This document shows, piece after piece, positions 24,666-32,079 of a stretch of DNA of 32,666 nucleotides. Location: assembly GCA_021324615.1 (NCBI GenBank), contig JAJPIT010000072.1, positions 1 to 32,666 of the forward strand, read 5' to 3'. The DNA comes from Terriglobia bacterium. GTDB taxonomy: Bacteria > Acidobacteriota > Terriglobia > Bryobacterales > Bryobacteraceae. The notes beneath the pieces are model-generated. The model was not told the DNA's origin. It ran no database searches and saw only the letters and a list, made by a program, of their open reading frames with translations. Numbering within the stretch: the stretch's first letter is position 1; each line of letters starts with the position of its first letter. The position numbers and the translations under genes are program-made.

Positions 24666-25703
24666 ATGGTGGTAAAACTCTCAGCGGCGAAGATGCCGTT
24701 TGAGCGCGGCGCGGTGATCCTGTCCTTCGACACGGAACAGATCTGGGGATATATCGATCTGTTCGACGAAGAGCAGTTTTTAAAGCGCTACCCGCAGGCC
24801 ATCGAGATCCATGAAAATTTGCTGCGGCGGCTTTGCCGCGCCGGCATCCGCGCGACGTGGTTTGTGGTGGGAGGGCTTTCGCTCGACGGCAGCCTGGGCG
24901 AAGACGATCCGAGATATGACGATTTGCCGCGGGAGTGGGTAACCCGGGTCCGCCGCGGGGATGAACTGAGCGCACCGCTGTGGTACCGCCGCAGTTTTGT
25001 CGAGCGGCTTCGCGATTCGCGCCCGCGCCAGGAGATCGGCATTCACGGCGGGTTGACGCACCTGATCTGGACCCACCGCCACACCACTCCGGCGGTGGCC
25101 GCGCGCGAGCTGGCGCGCGCCCATAAAGCGCTGGGGGAGCTGGGCATTCGCGCGGCCTCCTTTTCCTATCCGCGGGAGGAAGAAGCCTACCGGAACCTGC
25201 TGCCGGCCCACGGCGTGCGCTGCTACCGGGGACGCTTGCAGGTTCGCGCGCATCTGCTGGGCCGGACATTTCTCGGCCGGCTGCTGCGCCTCGCCGATGA
25301 GCTCCGCCGGGCGGCGCCTATGGTGGTGTGGCCGCAGGAGACGCTTCCCGGCCTCTGGAATATTCCCTCGTCGATGTTTCTGTATCCTTTGGGCCGGACC
25401 CGGACGCGCTTCATCACCGCGCGCACCCGGCTTCAGCGGTTTGTCCGCGGCGTGGAGGCCGCCGCCCGCTGCCACGGAATCTTCCACTTCTGCCTGCATC
25501 CGGAAAATCTCGCCGAGCATCCCTGCGGGCTGAGCCTGCTGGAGGATTGTCTGGCCAAGCTGGTCAAGTTCCGGGATCGCGGCGACGTGGAAGTGGTTAC
25601 CGTCGGCGAAGTGGCTGAGCGCATGCGGCGGTTCAAAGACGAGCAGCTCGCCGAAGCGCCCTCCGCCCGCGCCGTGGGAACCGCGCCCGCTTCCGGCGAT
25701 TGA
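24666..25703 (+). CDS. Polysaccharide deacetylase family protein
   Basis: A 345-residue NodB-fold deacetylase. AVILSFDTEQIWG carries the metal and catalytic Asp position (D22), GIRATWFVVG follows, and EIGIHGGLTH carries two histidines (H127, H132) where the family usually has an H-x3-H motif; here four residues separate them. FSYPREE near residue 155 corresponds to the usual FPRN-type segment. It probably removes acyl groups from an extracellular or lipid-linked polysaccharide; no signal peptide is seen, suggesting action on a cytoplasmic or membrane-bound precursor. The frame is open from 24612, but the ATG at 24666 has GGAGGAAG about 5 nt ahead and is preferred. Controlled by the sigma-54 promoter upstream. 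Confidence 0.8.
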   Translation: MVVKLSAAKMPFERGAVILSFDTEQIWGYIDLFDEEQFLKRYPQAIEIHENLLRRLCRAGIRATWFVVGGLSLDGSLGEDDPRYDDLPREWVTRVRRGDELSAPLWYRRSFVERLRDSRPRQEIGIHGGLTHLIWTHRHTTPAVAARELARAHKALGELGIRAASFSYPREEEAYRNLLPAHGVRCYRGRLQVRAHLLGRTFLGRLLRLADELRRAAPMVVWPQETLPGLWNIPSSMFLYPLGRTRTRFITARTRLQRFVRGVEAAARCHGIFHFCLHPENLAEHPCGLSLLEDCLAKLVKFRDRGDVEVVTVGEVAERMRRFKDEQLAEAPSARAVGTAPASGD

Positions 25704-25792
25704 AGCGCGCGGAACTCCGGGCGCCGCCGGCGCGTCCAAAGCAGCGGATCCTGCTAAAGTGATAGAAAGCCCTCAGGTAAAATTAGGGAAAC

Positions 25793-25840
25793 ATGCCGCG
25801 AGGCGCCATTTTAAGAATTCGAGGTAGTTGCGTTTCATGA
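25793..25840 (+). CDS. Possible 15-codon upstream ORF (leader peptide)
   Basis: An ATG at 25793 opens a 15-residue frame (MPRGAILRIRGSCVS) whose TGA overlaps the ATG of the S55-like gene as ATGA. A TAAAAT hexamer lies at 25778-25783. The overlap would permit translational coupling, a device used elsewhere in this window. There is no conservation evidence, so chance cannot be excluded. Confidence 0.25.
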   Translation: MPRGAILRIRGSCVS

Positions 25841-27696
25841 ACCCGCGGTTGGCTATTGCCGCCCTGGCGCCGCTGGCGGTTTTCATCGCCCGCGCCGACG
25901 ATCTTCACCCCCCCAAGGCGGGAAAGGTGGAAATCATGCGTCTCCAGGACGTCAGGCCCGGAATGCGTGGCGTCGCCTGGACGGTGTTCCAGGGAACCGA
26001 GCCCGAGCCGGTTCCCATCGAGATTATCGGGACCTGGAAAGGTCAACTGGGGCCTCGCCAGGATGTCATTCTGGCGAAGATGGGCGGGAAGGCCGAGCGC
26101 ACCAACGTCGCGGCCGGCATGAGCGGAAGCCCGGTGTACATCGGCGGCAAGCTGGTGGGCGCGGTCGCGCTGCGCTTCAGCGTATTTTCGCCCGACGCGA
26201 TCTGCGGGATTACGCCCATCGAGCGGATGCTGGAGATCGAGGATTTCGACCAGTCGAGGCCCTCCGACGCGCGCACGCCGGACCGCGCTGCCTCCCAGCG
26301 CGCCGACGCGGCCGCGATCCCCGGTGAGCTGCTGGGCAAATTGGCCGCCGCCGGAGCTTCCGGATCGCTGCCGGACCGCGTTCCGGTGATGACTCCCATC
26401 GATACGCCGCTGGTGCTATCCGGTTTCAGCCAGGCCTCCATCGACGCGTTTCAGCCGCTGTTCCAGCAGATGGGAATCGTCGCGGTGCAGGGCGGATCGA
26501 GCGCTTCGCAGTTGAGTATGAAGCCGTCGGGGGACTGGCGCCACGCGCTCAATCCGGGCGAGGCGGTTTCCGGCATTCTCGTCTCCGGCGATATGTCGGC
26601 CACCGGAATGGGCACGGTCACCTATAACGACGGCAAGAAAGTGCTGGCGTTCGGGCATCAGTTTTTCGACCTGGGCCCGCTCGACATGCCGATGGCCAAA
26701 AGCGATATTTTGATGGTGCTCAGCTCGTCGTTTCAGCCGACCAAGTTCGGCAATGCCACCGAAGTGGTCGGCGCGCTGCACCAGGATCGCTATAGCGGGA
26801 TCCTGGGCGAGCTGGGCGCCGAGGCGCCGTCGATTCCGGTGACGGTGAAGCTGCGCTCGCACGGCGCCAACGGCCAGGTGTTCAAGCAAAAGGATCTGCA
26901 CTTCAGCGTCTTCGTGCATCAGAAGTGGACGCCTTTCCTGATGATGCTGACGCTGTTTAATTCGCTCCAGCAGATGAACGAATACGCCGACGAGATGACC
27001 TACCGGATGAGCGGCGACGTCCGGCTGGAGGGCGCGCCGGATGTCAAAGTTTCCACCATGCTCGCGCCGGGCGAAATGCCCGTGCCTCCCCCGATGGTGC
27101 TGGCCGGATGGTGGGGCGACAAGTTCAACCGCCTTTTTCTGAACCCGGTCAACACGCCGAAGCTCAAAGCCGTGGACGTCGCCGTGGATCTGCTGCTTGA
27201 GCGTCGCGTGGCGACCATCGAGAACGCCTGGACGCCTTCGACCGAAGTCGAGGCCGGTTCGGAGATTCCCATCAAGGTCTTCCTGCGCCCCTACCGCGGC
27301 GAACGGATCGAGCGCGACGTGACCGTCAAAATTCCCGCCGGCATGCCGCGCGGCGATCACCGCATCGTCTTCTCCGACGCCGAAACGATGAACCGCATGC
27401 AGCACGCCGCCGCCGCGGAAAACCGCTATATGGATATCCCGGAAACGGTCTCGCTGCTCAATCAGGAGCGCGGCAATAATCAGCTTTATGTTTCGCTGGT
27501 GGAGGGCCGGCCGACGTTTTATTCCGACGACAAGACGCTGCCCGCCTTGCCCGCTTCCATTCTCAATGTCCTGCAAACCGAGCACACCACCAGCCGGGCG
27601 CTCATCGGATCGCCAGAAAGCGCGCAGGAGCAGTTTGCGATTCCGTTTGACCAGGTGGTCAGCGGCAGCTATTCGCTGAAAATTACCGTAAAGTAG
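25837..27696 (+). CDS. SpoIVB-like (S55) serine protease-fold protein, halves in swapped order
   Basis: A 619-residue exported protein (signal MNPRLAIAALAPLAVFIARA). It contains both signature parts of the SpoIVB/S55 peptidase: the serine segment GMSGSPVYIGGKLVGAV (S96, S98) followed by the GITPIERMLEI stretch, and the histidine segment GMGTVTYNDGKKVLAFGHQFF (H274). In B. subtilis SpoIVB the histidine comes first and the serine near the C-terminus; here the order is reversed. The C-terminal 250 residues have no recognisable domain. SpoIVB cleaves SpoIVFA in sporulation, which does not apply here; target unknown. Start: ATG 25837 preferred (signal peptide, overlap with the small upstream ORF); TTG 25828 is an alternative. 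The beta-propeller gene follows after 10 bp. Confidence 0.8.
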   Translation: MNPRLAIAALAPLAVFIARADDLHPPKAGKVEIMRLQDVRPGMRGVAWTVFQGTEPEPVPIEIIGTWKGQLGPRQDVILAKMGGKAERTNVAAGMSGSPVYIGGKLVGAVALRFSVFSPDAICGITPIERMLEIEDFDQSRPSDARTPDRAASQRADAAAIPGELLGKLAAAGASGSLPDRVPVMTPIDTPLVLSGFSQASIDAFQPLFQQMGIVAVQGGSSASQLSMKPSGDWRHALNPGEAVSGILVSGDMSATGMGTVTYNDGKKVLAFGHQFFDLGPLDMPMAKSDILMVLSSSFQPTKFGNATEVVGALHQDRYSGILGELGAEAPSIPVTVKLRSHGANGQVFKQKDLHFSVFVHQKWTPFLMMLTLFNSLQQMNEYADEMTYRMSGDVRLEGAPDVKVSTMLAPGEMPVPPPMVLAGWWGDKFNRLFLNPVNTPKLKAVDVAVDLLLERRVATIENAWTPSTEVEAGSEIPIKVFLRPYRGERIERDVTVKIPAGMPRGDHRIVFSDAETMNRMQHAAAAENRYMDIPETVSLLNQERGNNQLYVSLVEGRPTFYSDDKTLPALPASILNVLQTEHTTSRALIGSPESAQEQFAIPFDQVVSGSYSLKITVK

Positions 27697-27706
27697 CGTT
27701 CATCTC

Positions 27707-29884
27707 ATGAAAATTCCGACCCTCGTGGCCGCGCTGGCGTGCGCCGCAGCATCCCTGCTGGCGGTGGACACCAAAACCTGGCGGCAGGCCGACCAGGCCG
27801 ACTTCGAAAAGGGCGATCTCAACAGGCTTTCGCTTTCAAGCGACGGCCGCTTGACGCTGGCGCCCGCGCTGCGGGAGGTTTTCGATCCCTCGGTCACGTT
27901 CCTGTGGGCCGTGGCCCGCGATTCCAAGGGGAATTTGTACGCCGGCGGCGGCGGGTTGGGCGGATCGAAGGCCAGGCTGGTGATGGTCGATCCGGCCGGC
28001 AAGGCCAAAACGCTGGCGGAATTCGACGCGCTGGCGGTGCAGGCGATCGCCATCGACGCGCAGGATCGCGTCTACGCCGCCACCTCGCCCGACGGCAAGG
28101 TCTATCGCGTCGATGCCTCCGGAAACTCGCGGGTATTTTACGATCCTCACGCCAAATATATTTGGGCGATGGTCTTCGCCCGCTCCGGCGATCTCTATAT
28201 CGCCACCGGCGAGCAGGGCCAGATCCATCGCGTCGCTCCCTCCGGCGCCGGTTCGGTTTTTTTTAACACGGAAGAGACCCACGCGCGTTCGCTGGCCATC
28301 GACGCCAGCGACAACCTGATCGTGGGGACGGATCCCAGCGGATTGATTTTGCGCATCACTCCCGCCGGAAACAGTTTTGTTCTCTATCAGGCGCCCAAGC
28401 GCGAGATTACCGCGCTGGCGGTCGCGCCGGATGGAGTGATTTACGCCGCCGGAGTCGGGAGCAAGACTCCCTCAGCCGCGCCGCCGCCCGCTCCGGCTCC
28501 CATGCCCGCGCCATCGCCCGGCCCGGGCGCCTCCGGAGGGCTTTCGCTGGCGGCCCGGCCGCTGCCCGCTCCTCCGCCCACGCTCGCCGGTCCGGCGCCG
28601 CCGATCAGCGGCGGCTCGGACGTGTATCGCATTGAGGCCGGCGGCTTCACGCGCCGGATCTGGACGAATCCGCAGGACATCGCCTACGCGCTGGCCTTGG
28701 ACTCCCAGGGCCGCGCCTGGATCGGCACGGGCAATCACGGGGCCGTGTATCGCATCGACTCGCCGCAATCCTACACCCGGCTGCTCAACCTCGCGCCGAC
28801 GCAGGTTACCGCCTTCAGCGCCGCCGGCGGGCGGATCTACGCCGTGACGGGAAACATCGGCAAGATTGTTTCCATCGGTCCGGATCTGGAAGCCAGCGGC
28901 GCCATCGAGAGCGACGTTTTCGACGCCGGCGCGTTCGCCTACTGGGGGCGCCTGAGCCACTCCTCCGGACAAAACCAATCCGGATCGATTGTTTTTGAAA
29001 CGCGCAGCGGCAACGTGAATCGCCCGCAGCAGAACTGGAGCGAGTGGGCCCGGCTCGACGCCGGCCGCGTCGCCTCTCCGGCCGCTCGATTCCTGCAATA
29101 CCGCGCGACCCTGGCCGGCGGGGCGGAACTTGATGAGGTCGACGTCGCCTATCAAATGAAGAACATCGCGCCGACCGTCGACGCCATCGAGATCACCCCC
29201 GCCAACTACAAATTTCCGCCGCCCGCCGCGGCCTCCGCCGCAACCCCGCCGCCTCTGACGCTGCCCGCCATCGGGCGCACGCGTTCGTCCTCCTCCAATC
29301 CGGCGCCTGCCGCCGATTCCGGGTCGTCCCCGGCGATGACTTACGCCAAGGGCGAGATCGGCGCGCGCTGGCTCGCCAACGACGACAACGGCGACGCCCT
29401 TACGTTCAAGATTGAAATTCGCGGCCTGAAGGAAAGCACCTGGCAGCTTCTCAAGGACAAGATCCACGAGCATTATTACAGTTGGGATTCCACTTCGTTT
29501 CCCGACGGCAGATACGTGATCCGGGTGACCGCCTCCGACGCTCCATCCAATCCGCCGGCGCAGGCGCTGGCCGGATCGCTGGAAAGCACCCCCTTTCTGA
29601 TCGACAACACGCCCCCGGAGATCAGCGGCGTGCGGGGCGCGGCCGCAGGCGGAAGAATCGAAGTAAGTTTTCACGCCCGCGACGAGTGGAGCACCATCGT
29701 CAGAGCCGAATACTCGGTCAATGGCGGCGAGTGGCTGATGGTCGATCCGGTTACGCGCCTGAGCGATTCGCAGGAAGAAGATTACCGCTTCACTGTCGAC
29801 CACGCCCCCGGCGAATGCACCATCGCGGTCCGCGTGACCGACGGCTACGATAATCAGGCCGTCGCCAAAACCGTCGTGAAATAG
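27707..29884 (+). CDS. Secreted beta-propeller protein with C-terminal Ig-like domains
   Basis: A 725-residue protein with signal peptide MKIPTLVAALACAAASLLA. Residues about 55-235 and 300-400 form NHL/SMP-type propeller blades (repeats of the type GNLYAGG, DRVYAATSPDGKVYRVD, GDLYIATGEQGQIHRV, GRAWIGTGNHGAVYRID). A Pro/Ala-rich insert (about 252-295, PPPAPAPMPAPSPGPG) splits the propeller, and a second Pro/Ala/Ser linker lies at about 500-545. The C-terminus has beta-sandwich character (YVIRVTASDAPSNPP, FLIDNTPPEISGV, CTIAVRVTDGYDNQ). No enzyme motif is seen; a surface or periplasmic binding role is likely. It forms a pair with the S55-like gene 10 bp upstream and could be its substrate or partner, which is speculation. 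Confidence 0.75.
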   Translation: MKIPTLVAALACAAASLLAVDTKTWRQADQADFEKGDLNRLSLSSDGRLTLAPALREVFDPSVTFLWAVARDSKGNLYAGGGGLGGSKARLVMVDPAGKAKTLAEFDALAVQAIAIDAQDRVYAATSPDGKVYRVDASGNSRVFYDPHAKYIWAMVFARSGDLYIATGEQGQIHRVAPSGAGSVFFNTEETHARSLAIDASDNLIVGTDPSGLILRITPAGNSFVLYQAPKREITALAVAPDGVIYAAGVGSKTPSAAPPPAPAPMPAPSPGPGASGGLSLAARPLPAPPPTLAGPAPPISGGSDVYRIEAGGFTRRIWTNPQDIAYALALDSQGRAWIGTGNHGAVYRIDSPQSYTRLLNLAPTQVTAFSAAGGRIYAVTGNIGKIVSIGPDLEASGAIESDVFDAGAFAYWGRLSHSSGQNQSGSIVFETRSGNVNRPQQNWSEWARLDAGRVASPAARFLQYRATLAGGAELDEVDVAYQMKNIAPTVDAIEITPANYKFPPPAAASAATPPPLTLPAIGRTRSSSSNPAPAADSGSSPAMTYAKGEIGARWLANDDNGDALTFKIEIRGLKESTWQLLKDKIHEHYYSWDSTSFPDGRYVIRVTASDAPSNPPAQALAGSLESTPFLIDNTPPEISGVRGAAAGGRIEVSFHARDEWSTIVRAEYSVNGGEWLMVDPVTRLSDSQEEDYRFTVDHAPGECTIAVRVTDGYDNQAVAKTVVK

Positions 29885-29929
29885 CGCGGGGATCCAACTC
29901 CGCGCCGGGCCGCCGCTGGATACCGGCGG
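29884..29929 (+). terminator. Two successive GC hairpins after the beta-propeller gene
   Basis: GCGCGG/CCGCGC (29884-29889, 29900-29905) and CCGCCG/CGGCGG (29910-29915, 29924-29929) form two short stems directly after the stop codon. No U-tract follows closely. They may end the transcript or protect its 3-prime end. Confidence 0.3.
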
Positions 29930-30125
29930 AGCCGGCCGGGCCTGCCCTCCGCACGGCGCAACGTCGTATTTCTTTTTTCAAAGTTGGAATCCAGTTGCGC
30001 GCGGAAAACGTAGTTCCACACGAAGGGTTCGGAGTTGCCGGCGATGTGAGTCGCGCACCAATTCTGAAACGCCGGCGCTAATAGCGAGTCGAAAAGGCGG
30101 AATCTCAATTCCGATGGGAGAAAAA

Positions 30126-30911
30126 ATGTTTCGCAGTCAACGTGTATCCACGCTGTTGGGCCTCGCGCTATTGTGCGGCGTTCCGCGTCTGGGAGCGCAA
30201 ACCGCAGGCTTTGTCACCGTTTCCGCGGCGAACTACGGACCGATCGTTGCACCCGATTCGATCGCCACCGGCATGGGGATGAATTTAGCCAGCGTGACGG
30301 CGCCCTCGGCGGGTCTGCCGCTGCCGGCAAGTCTCGGCGGGGATCAACTCTCGGTCGCCGATAGCGCCGGGAAGAGCACCGCCGCAAGCCTCTATCTGGT
30401 CGCGCCGAGCCAGATCAACTACGTCGTTCCGTCCGCGGCCGCGCTGGGCCGGGGAGCCGCGCAGGTTTCCGGCAGTGTAAACGTTCAAGGCCCGGTTTTG
30501 ATTTCGAACGTGGCGCCCGGAATCTGGACGGCCAATCAGAACGGAACGGGAGTGCCGGTAGGCCAAGTCGTGTACGTCAACGCGTCGGGCGCGCAAACCG
30601 TCCAGACGTTGTTTAAATCAGGATCTGCGGGTTTTGTGACCAATCCCGTTGATGTATCGGGAGCCTCCGGCGCCGCCTACCTGGTGCTCTATGGAACGGG
30701 CATCCGGCGCCATTCCCTGAACCCGGTGAAAGCCGTCATCGGCGGAACGGGCGTAGCAGTGCCCTACGCCGGAGCTCAACCTTCCTATCCCGGACTGGAC
30801 CAGATCAACATCGGCCCTCTTCCCCCCAGCCTGGCCGGCAAAGGCGACATCAGCCTGATCGTTTCCGTAGACGGCGTGCCAGCCAACGCCGTGACCATTG
30901 GCATCCGGTGA
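30126..30911 (+). CDS. Secreted TIGR03437 (Solibacter-type) domain protein
   Basis: A 261-residue protein: signal peptide FRSQRVSTLLGLALLCGVPRLGAQ, then essentially only the TIGR03437 domain, first described from Candidatus Solibacter usitatus. The family phrases are all present in order: VSAANYGPIVAPDSI, LPLPASLGGDQLSV, LYLVAPSQINYVVP, NVAPGIWTANQNGTGV, YLVLYGTGIR, VPYAGAQPSYPGLDQINI and a final SVDGVPANAVTIGIR. The domain is usually the C-terminus of much larger secreted proteins; here it stands alone. Function unknown, probably extracellular. The ATG at 30126 is preferred to the one at 30114 because GGGAG lies 5 nt ahead of it. Confidence 0.88.
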   Translation: MFRSQRVSTLLGLALLCGVPRLGAQTAGFVTVSAANYGPIVAPDSIATGMGMNLASVTAPSAGLPLPASLGGDQLSVADSAGKSTAASLYLVAPSQINYVVPSAAALGRGAAQVSGSVNVQGPVLISNVAPGIWTANQNGTGVPVGQVVYVNASGAQTVQTLFKSGSAGFVTNPVDVSGASGAAYLVLYGTGIRRHSLNPVKAVIGGTGVAVPYAGAQPSYPGLDQINIGPLPPSLAGKGDISLIVSVDGVPANAVTIGIR

Positions 30912-30965
30912 GGGGTTTTTCGGGCCTTTTTTGTAAACTTCGAAGACTTTTAGAGGAGAAATATA

Positions 30966-31787
30966 ATGACCGCTCGTAATGTGTTCCCGGACCGCCGCTC
31001 GTTTCTAAAAAATTTAGGCCTGGCCAGCGCCGGCGTTGGCGCTGCCCTGGCTTCCATCCGGAACGGGGAAGCCCAAACCATCTCGGATGCCGATATCGTC
31101 CAGTTCGCGCTGAATTTGGAATACCTGGAAGCCGAGTTTTACACCGTGGCGCGCACCGGCAAAACCATAGACCAGTTCGGGATTGGCATCACTGGAAGCG
31201 GCAACGCCGGGCCCACCACCGGCGGGCAGAAGGTGACGTTCATCGAAGGCTCGACGCTGGCCTTGAGCGCCGATGAGATTGCGCAAGATGAGCGGGAGCA
31301 TGTGGCCCTGCTCCGCCAGACCTTGACGTCGCTGGGGATCACGCCGGTCGCCAAGCCGGCGATCAACTTAAACGCGCTCGGGACCGGATTTGAGAGTCAG
31401 GAGGCATTCATCAATCTCGCCCGCGCGTTTGAAGACGTCGGCGTTTCCGCTTACGGAGGAGCGGCGCCGCTGCTCCAGAGCAAGACGATCCTGGCGGCCG
31501 CGGCCAGGATCCTGGCGACGGAAGCCGAACACACCGGCAACTTGCGTCTGCACGCGGCCCTTTACCAGGCCTCCACCATCACCGTCGACGGGATCGATAT
31601 CGCGCCGCCGCCCTCCGGCAAACAGTTCTTTTCGACGGACTCCAACGGGCTGACGCCGGTGAGAACTCCGGGCCAGGTGCTGTATATCGTTTACGGCGGA
31701 AACGCCAATGCCAGCGCGGGCGGTTTCTTTCCCAACGGAGTGAATGGATTGCTGAATACCTCCTCAGCCGCCGCCTCCGCGAGTTAG
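30966..31787 (+). CDS. Tat-exported ferritin-like di-iron protein
   Basis: A 273-residue protein with a twin-arginine signal (DRRSFLKNLGLASAG, R10-R11) and a ferritin-like four-helix domain. Candidate di-iron ligands are a Glu in LEYLEAEFY (52-59), ExxH in DEREH, a Glu in FEDVGVSAY and ExxH in TEAEH, the full set for a ferritin-like carboxylate site. A low-complexity tail ending NTSSAAASAS follows. Export by Tat fits folding with metal in the cytoplasm. Possible roles are periplasmic iron handling or oxidative-stress protection; neither is shown by the sequence. A strong ribosome-binding site, GAGGAG, lies about 8 nt before the ATG. It follows the TIGR03437 gene by 54 bp. Confidence 0.85.
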   Translation: MTARNVFPDRRSFLKNLGLASAGVGAALASIRNGEAQTISDADIVQFALNLEYLEAEFYTVARTGKTIDQFGIGITGSGNAGPTTGGQKVTFIEGSTLALSADEIAQDEREHVALLRQTLTSLGITPVAKPAINLNALGTGFESQEAFINLARAFEDVGVSAYGGAAPLLQSKTILAAAARILATEAEHTGNLRLHAALYQASTITVDGIDIAPPPSGKQFFSTDSNGLTPVRTPGQVLYIVYGGNANASAGGFFPNGVNGLLNTSSAAASAS

Positions 31788-31821
31788 CCCGGCCGGCGTT
31801 TCAAAACGTAACCGTTTCTCT

Positions 31822-31851
31822 TTGACCTTCCGCGCCGGGCGATGATAAGGT
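31822..31851 (+). promoter_or_regulatory. Candidate sigma-70-type promoter for a leaderless small ORF
   Basis: TTGACC (31822-31827) and TAAGGT (31846-31851) are separated by 18 nt. The GTG at 31859 follows the -10 by 7 nt without a ribosome-binding site. The -35 is near consensus, the -10 weak. Confidence 0.45.
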
Positions 31852-31858
31852 TTCAAAA

Positions 31859-32029
31859 GTGCCACAAATCAAGTTCGACGCAGTGGATTTTATCCGGCGG
31901 CAGGAAGCCGGCGAATTTGACGAAACCCTGGAGACGGAAATCGAAAAACTCTCGCTTATGGAGCTGGAGGAGCTTGCCTTTCTGGTGCTCAGCCAAAGGC
32001 GGGTGAAAGAAGCCTCCGGCGCGGCCTGA
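31859..32029 (+). CDS. Small 56-residue helical protein, hypothetical
   Basis: A GTG-started frame of 56 codons (begins PQIKFDAVDFIRRQ, ends QRRVKEASGAA, TGA at 32027-32029). The middle is acidic and amphipathic (ETEIEKLSLMELEELAFLVL), consistent with one or two helices. In its favour: a promoter with correct spacing to a leaderless start, acidic helical composition unlike random GC-rich frames, and a position that fills the gap between two genes. I do not recognise a family. It may cooperate with or simply precede the membrane protein that starts 50 bp downstream. Confidence 0.5.
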   Translation: MPQIKFDAVDFIRRQEAGEFDETLETEIEKLSLMELEELAFLVLSQRRVKEASGAA

Positions 32030-32066
32030 ACGGGGTGGCCCGCGCCGGACGCGCCGGCCTTCGCGC

Positions 32067-32072
32067 TACACT
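32067..32072 (+). promoter_or_regulatory. Candidate -10 element before the terminal membrane-protein gene
   Basis: TACACT is followed by 7 nt and a TTG start at 32080. No -35 is recognised. Same geometry as the elements near 2758, 22771 and 31846. Confidence 0.3.
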
Positions 32073-32079
32073 GTTCTGC

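Noticed and set aside
29854-30108. An 84-codon minus-strand frame in the gap before the TIGR03437 gene, with a fairly protein-like segment (SEPFVWNYVFRAQLDSN).
   Set aside because: It overlaps the end of the propeller gene, has no ribosome-binding site or family match I recognise, and half of it is Arg/Ala-rich. It could be a gene remnant; a translated search would decide.
30912-30935. Intrinsic terminator at the run GGGCCTTTTTT after the TIGR03437 gene.
   Set aside because: The T-run is there, but no stable stem precedes it; only 3-4 bp can be paired.
31803-31817. Short inverted repeat AAACG-TAAC-CGTTT after the ferritin-like gene as a terminator.
   Set aside because: Five A/T-rich base pairs are too weak, and no T-run of useful length follows.
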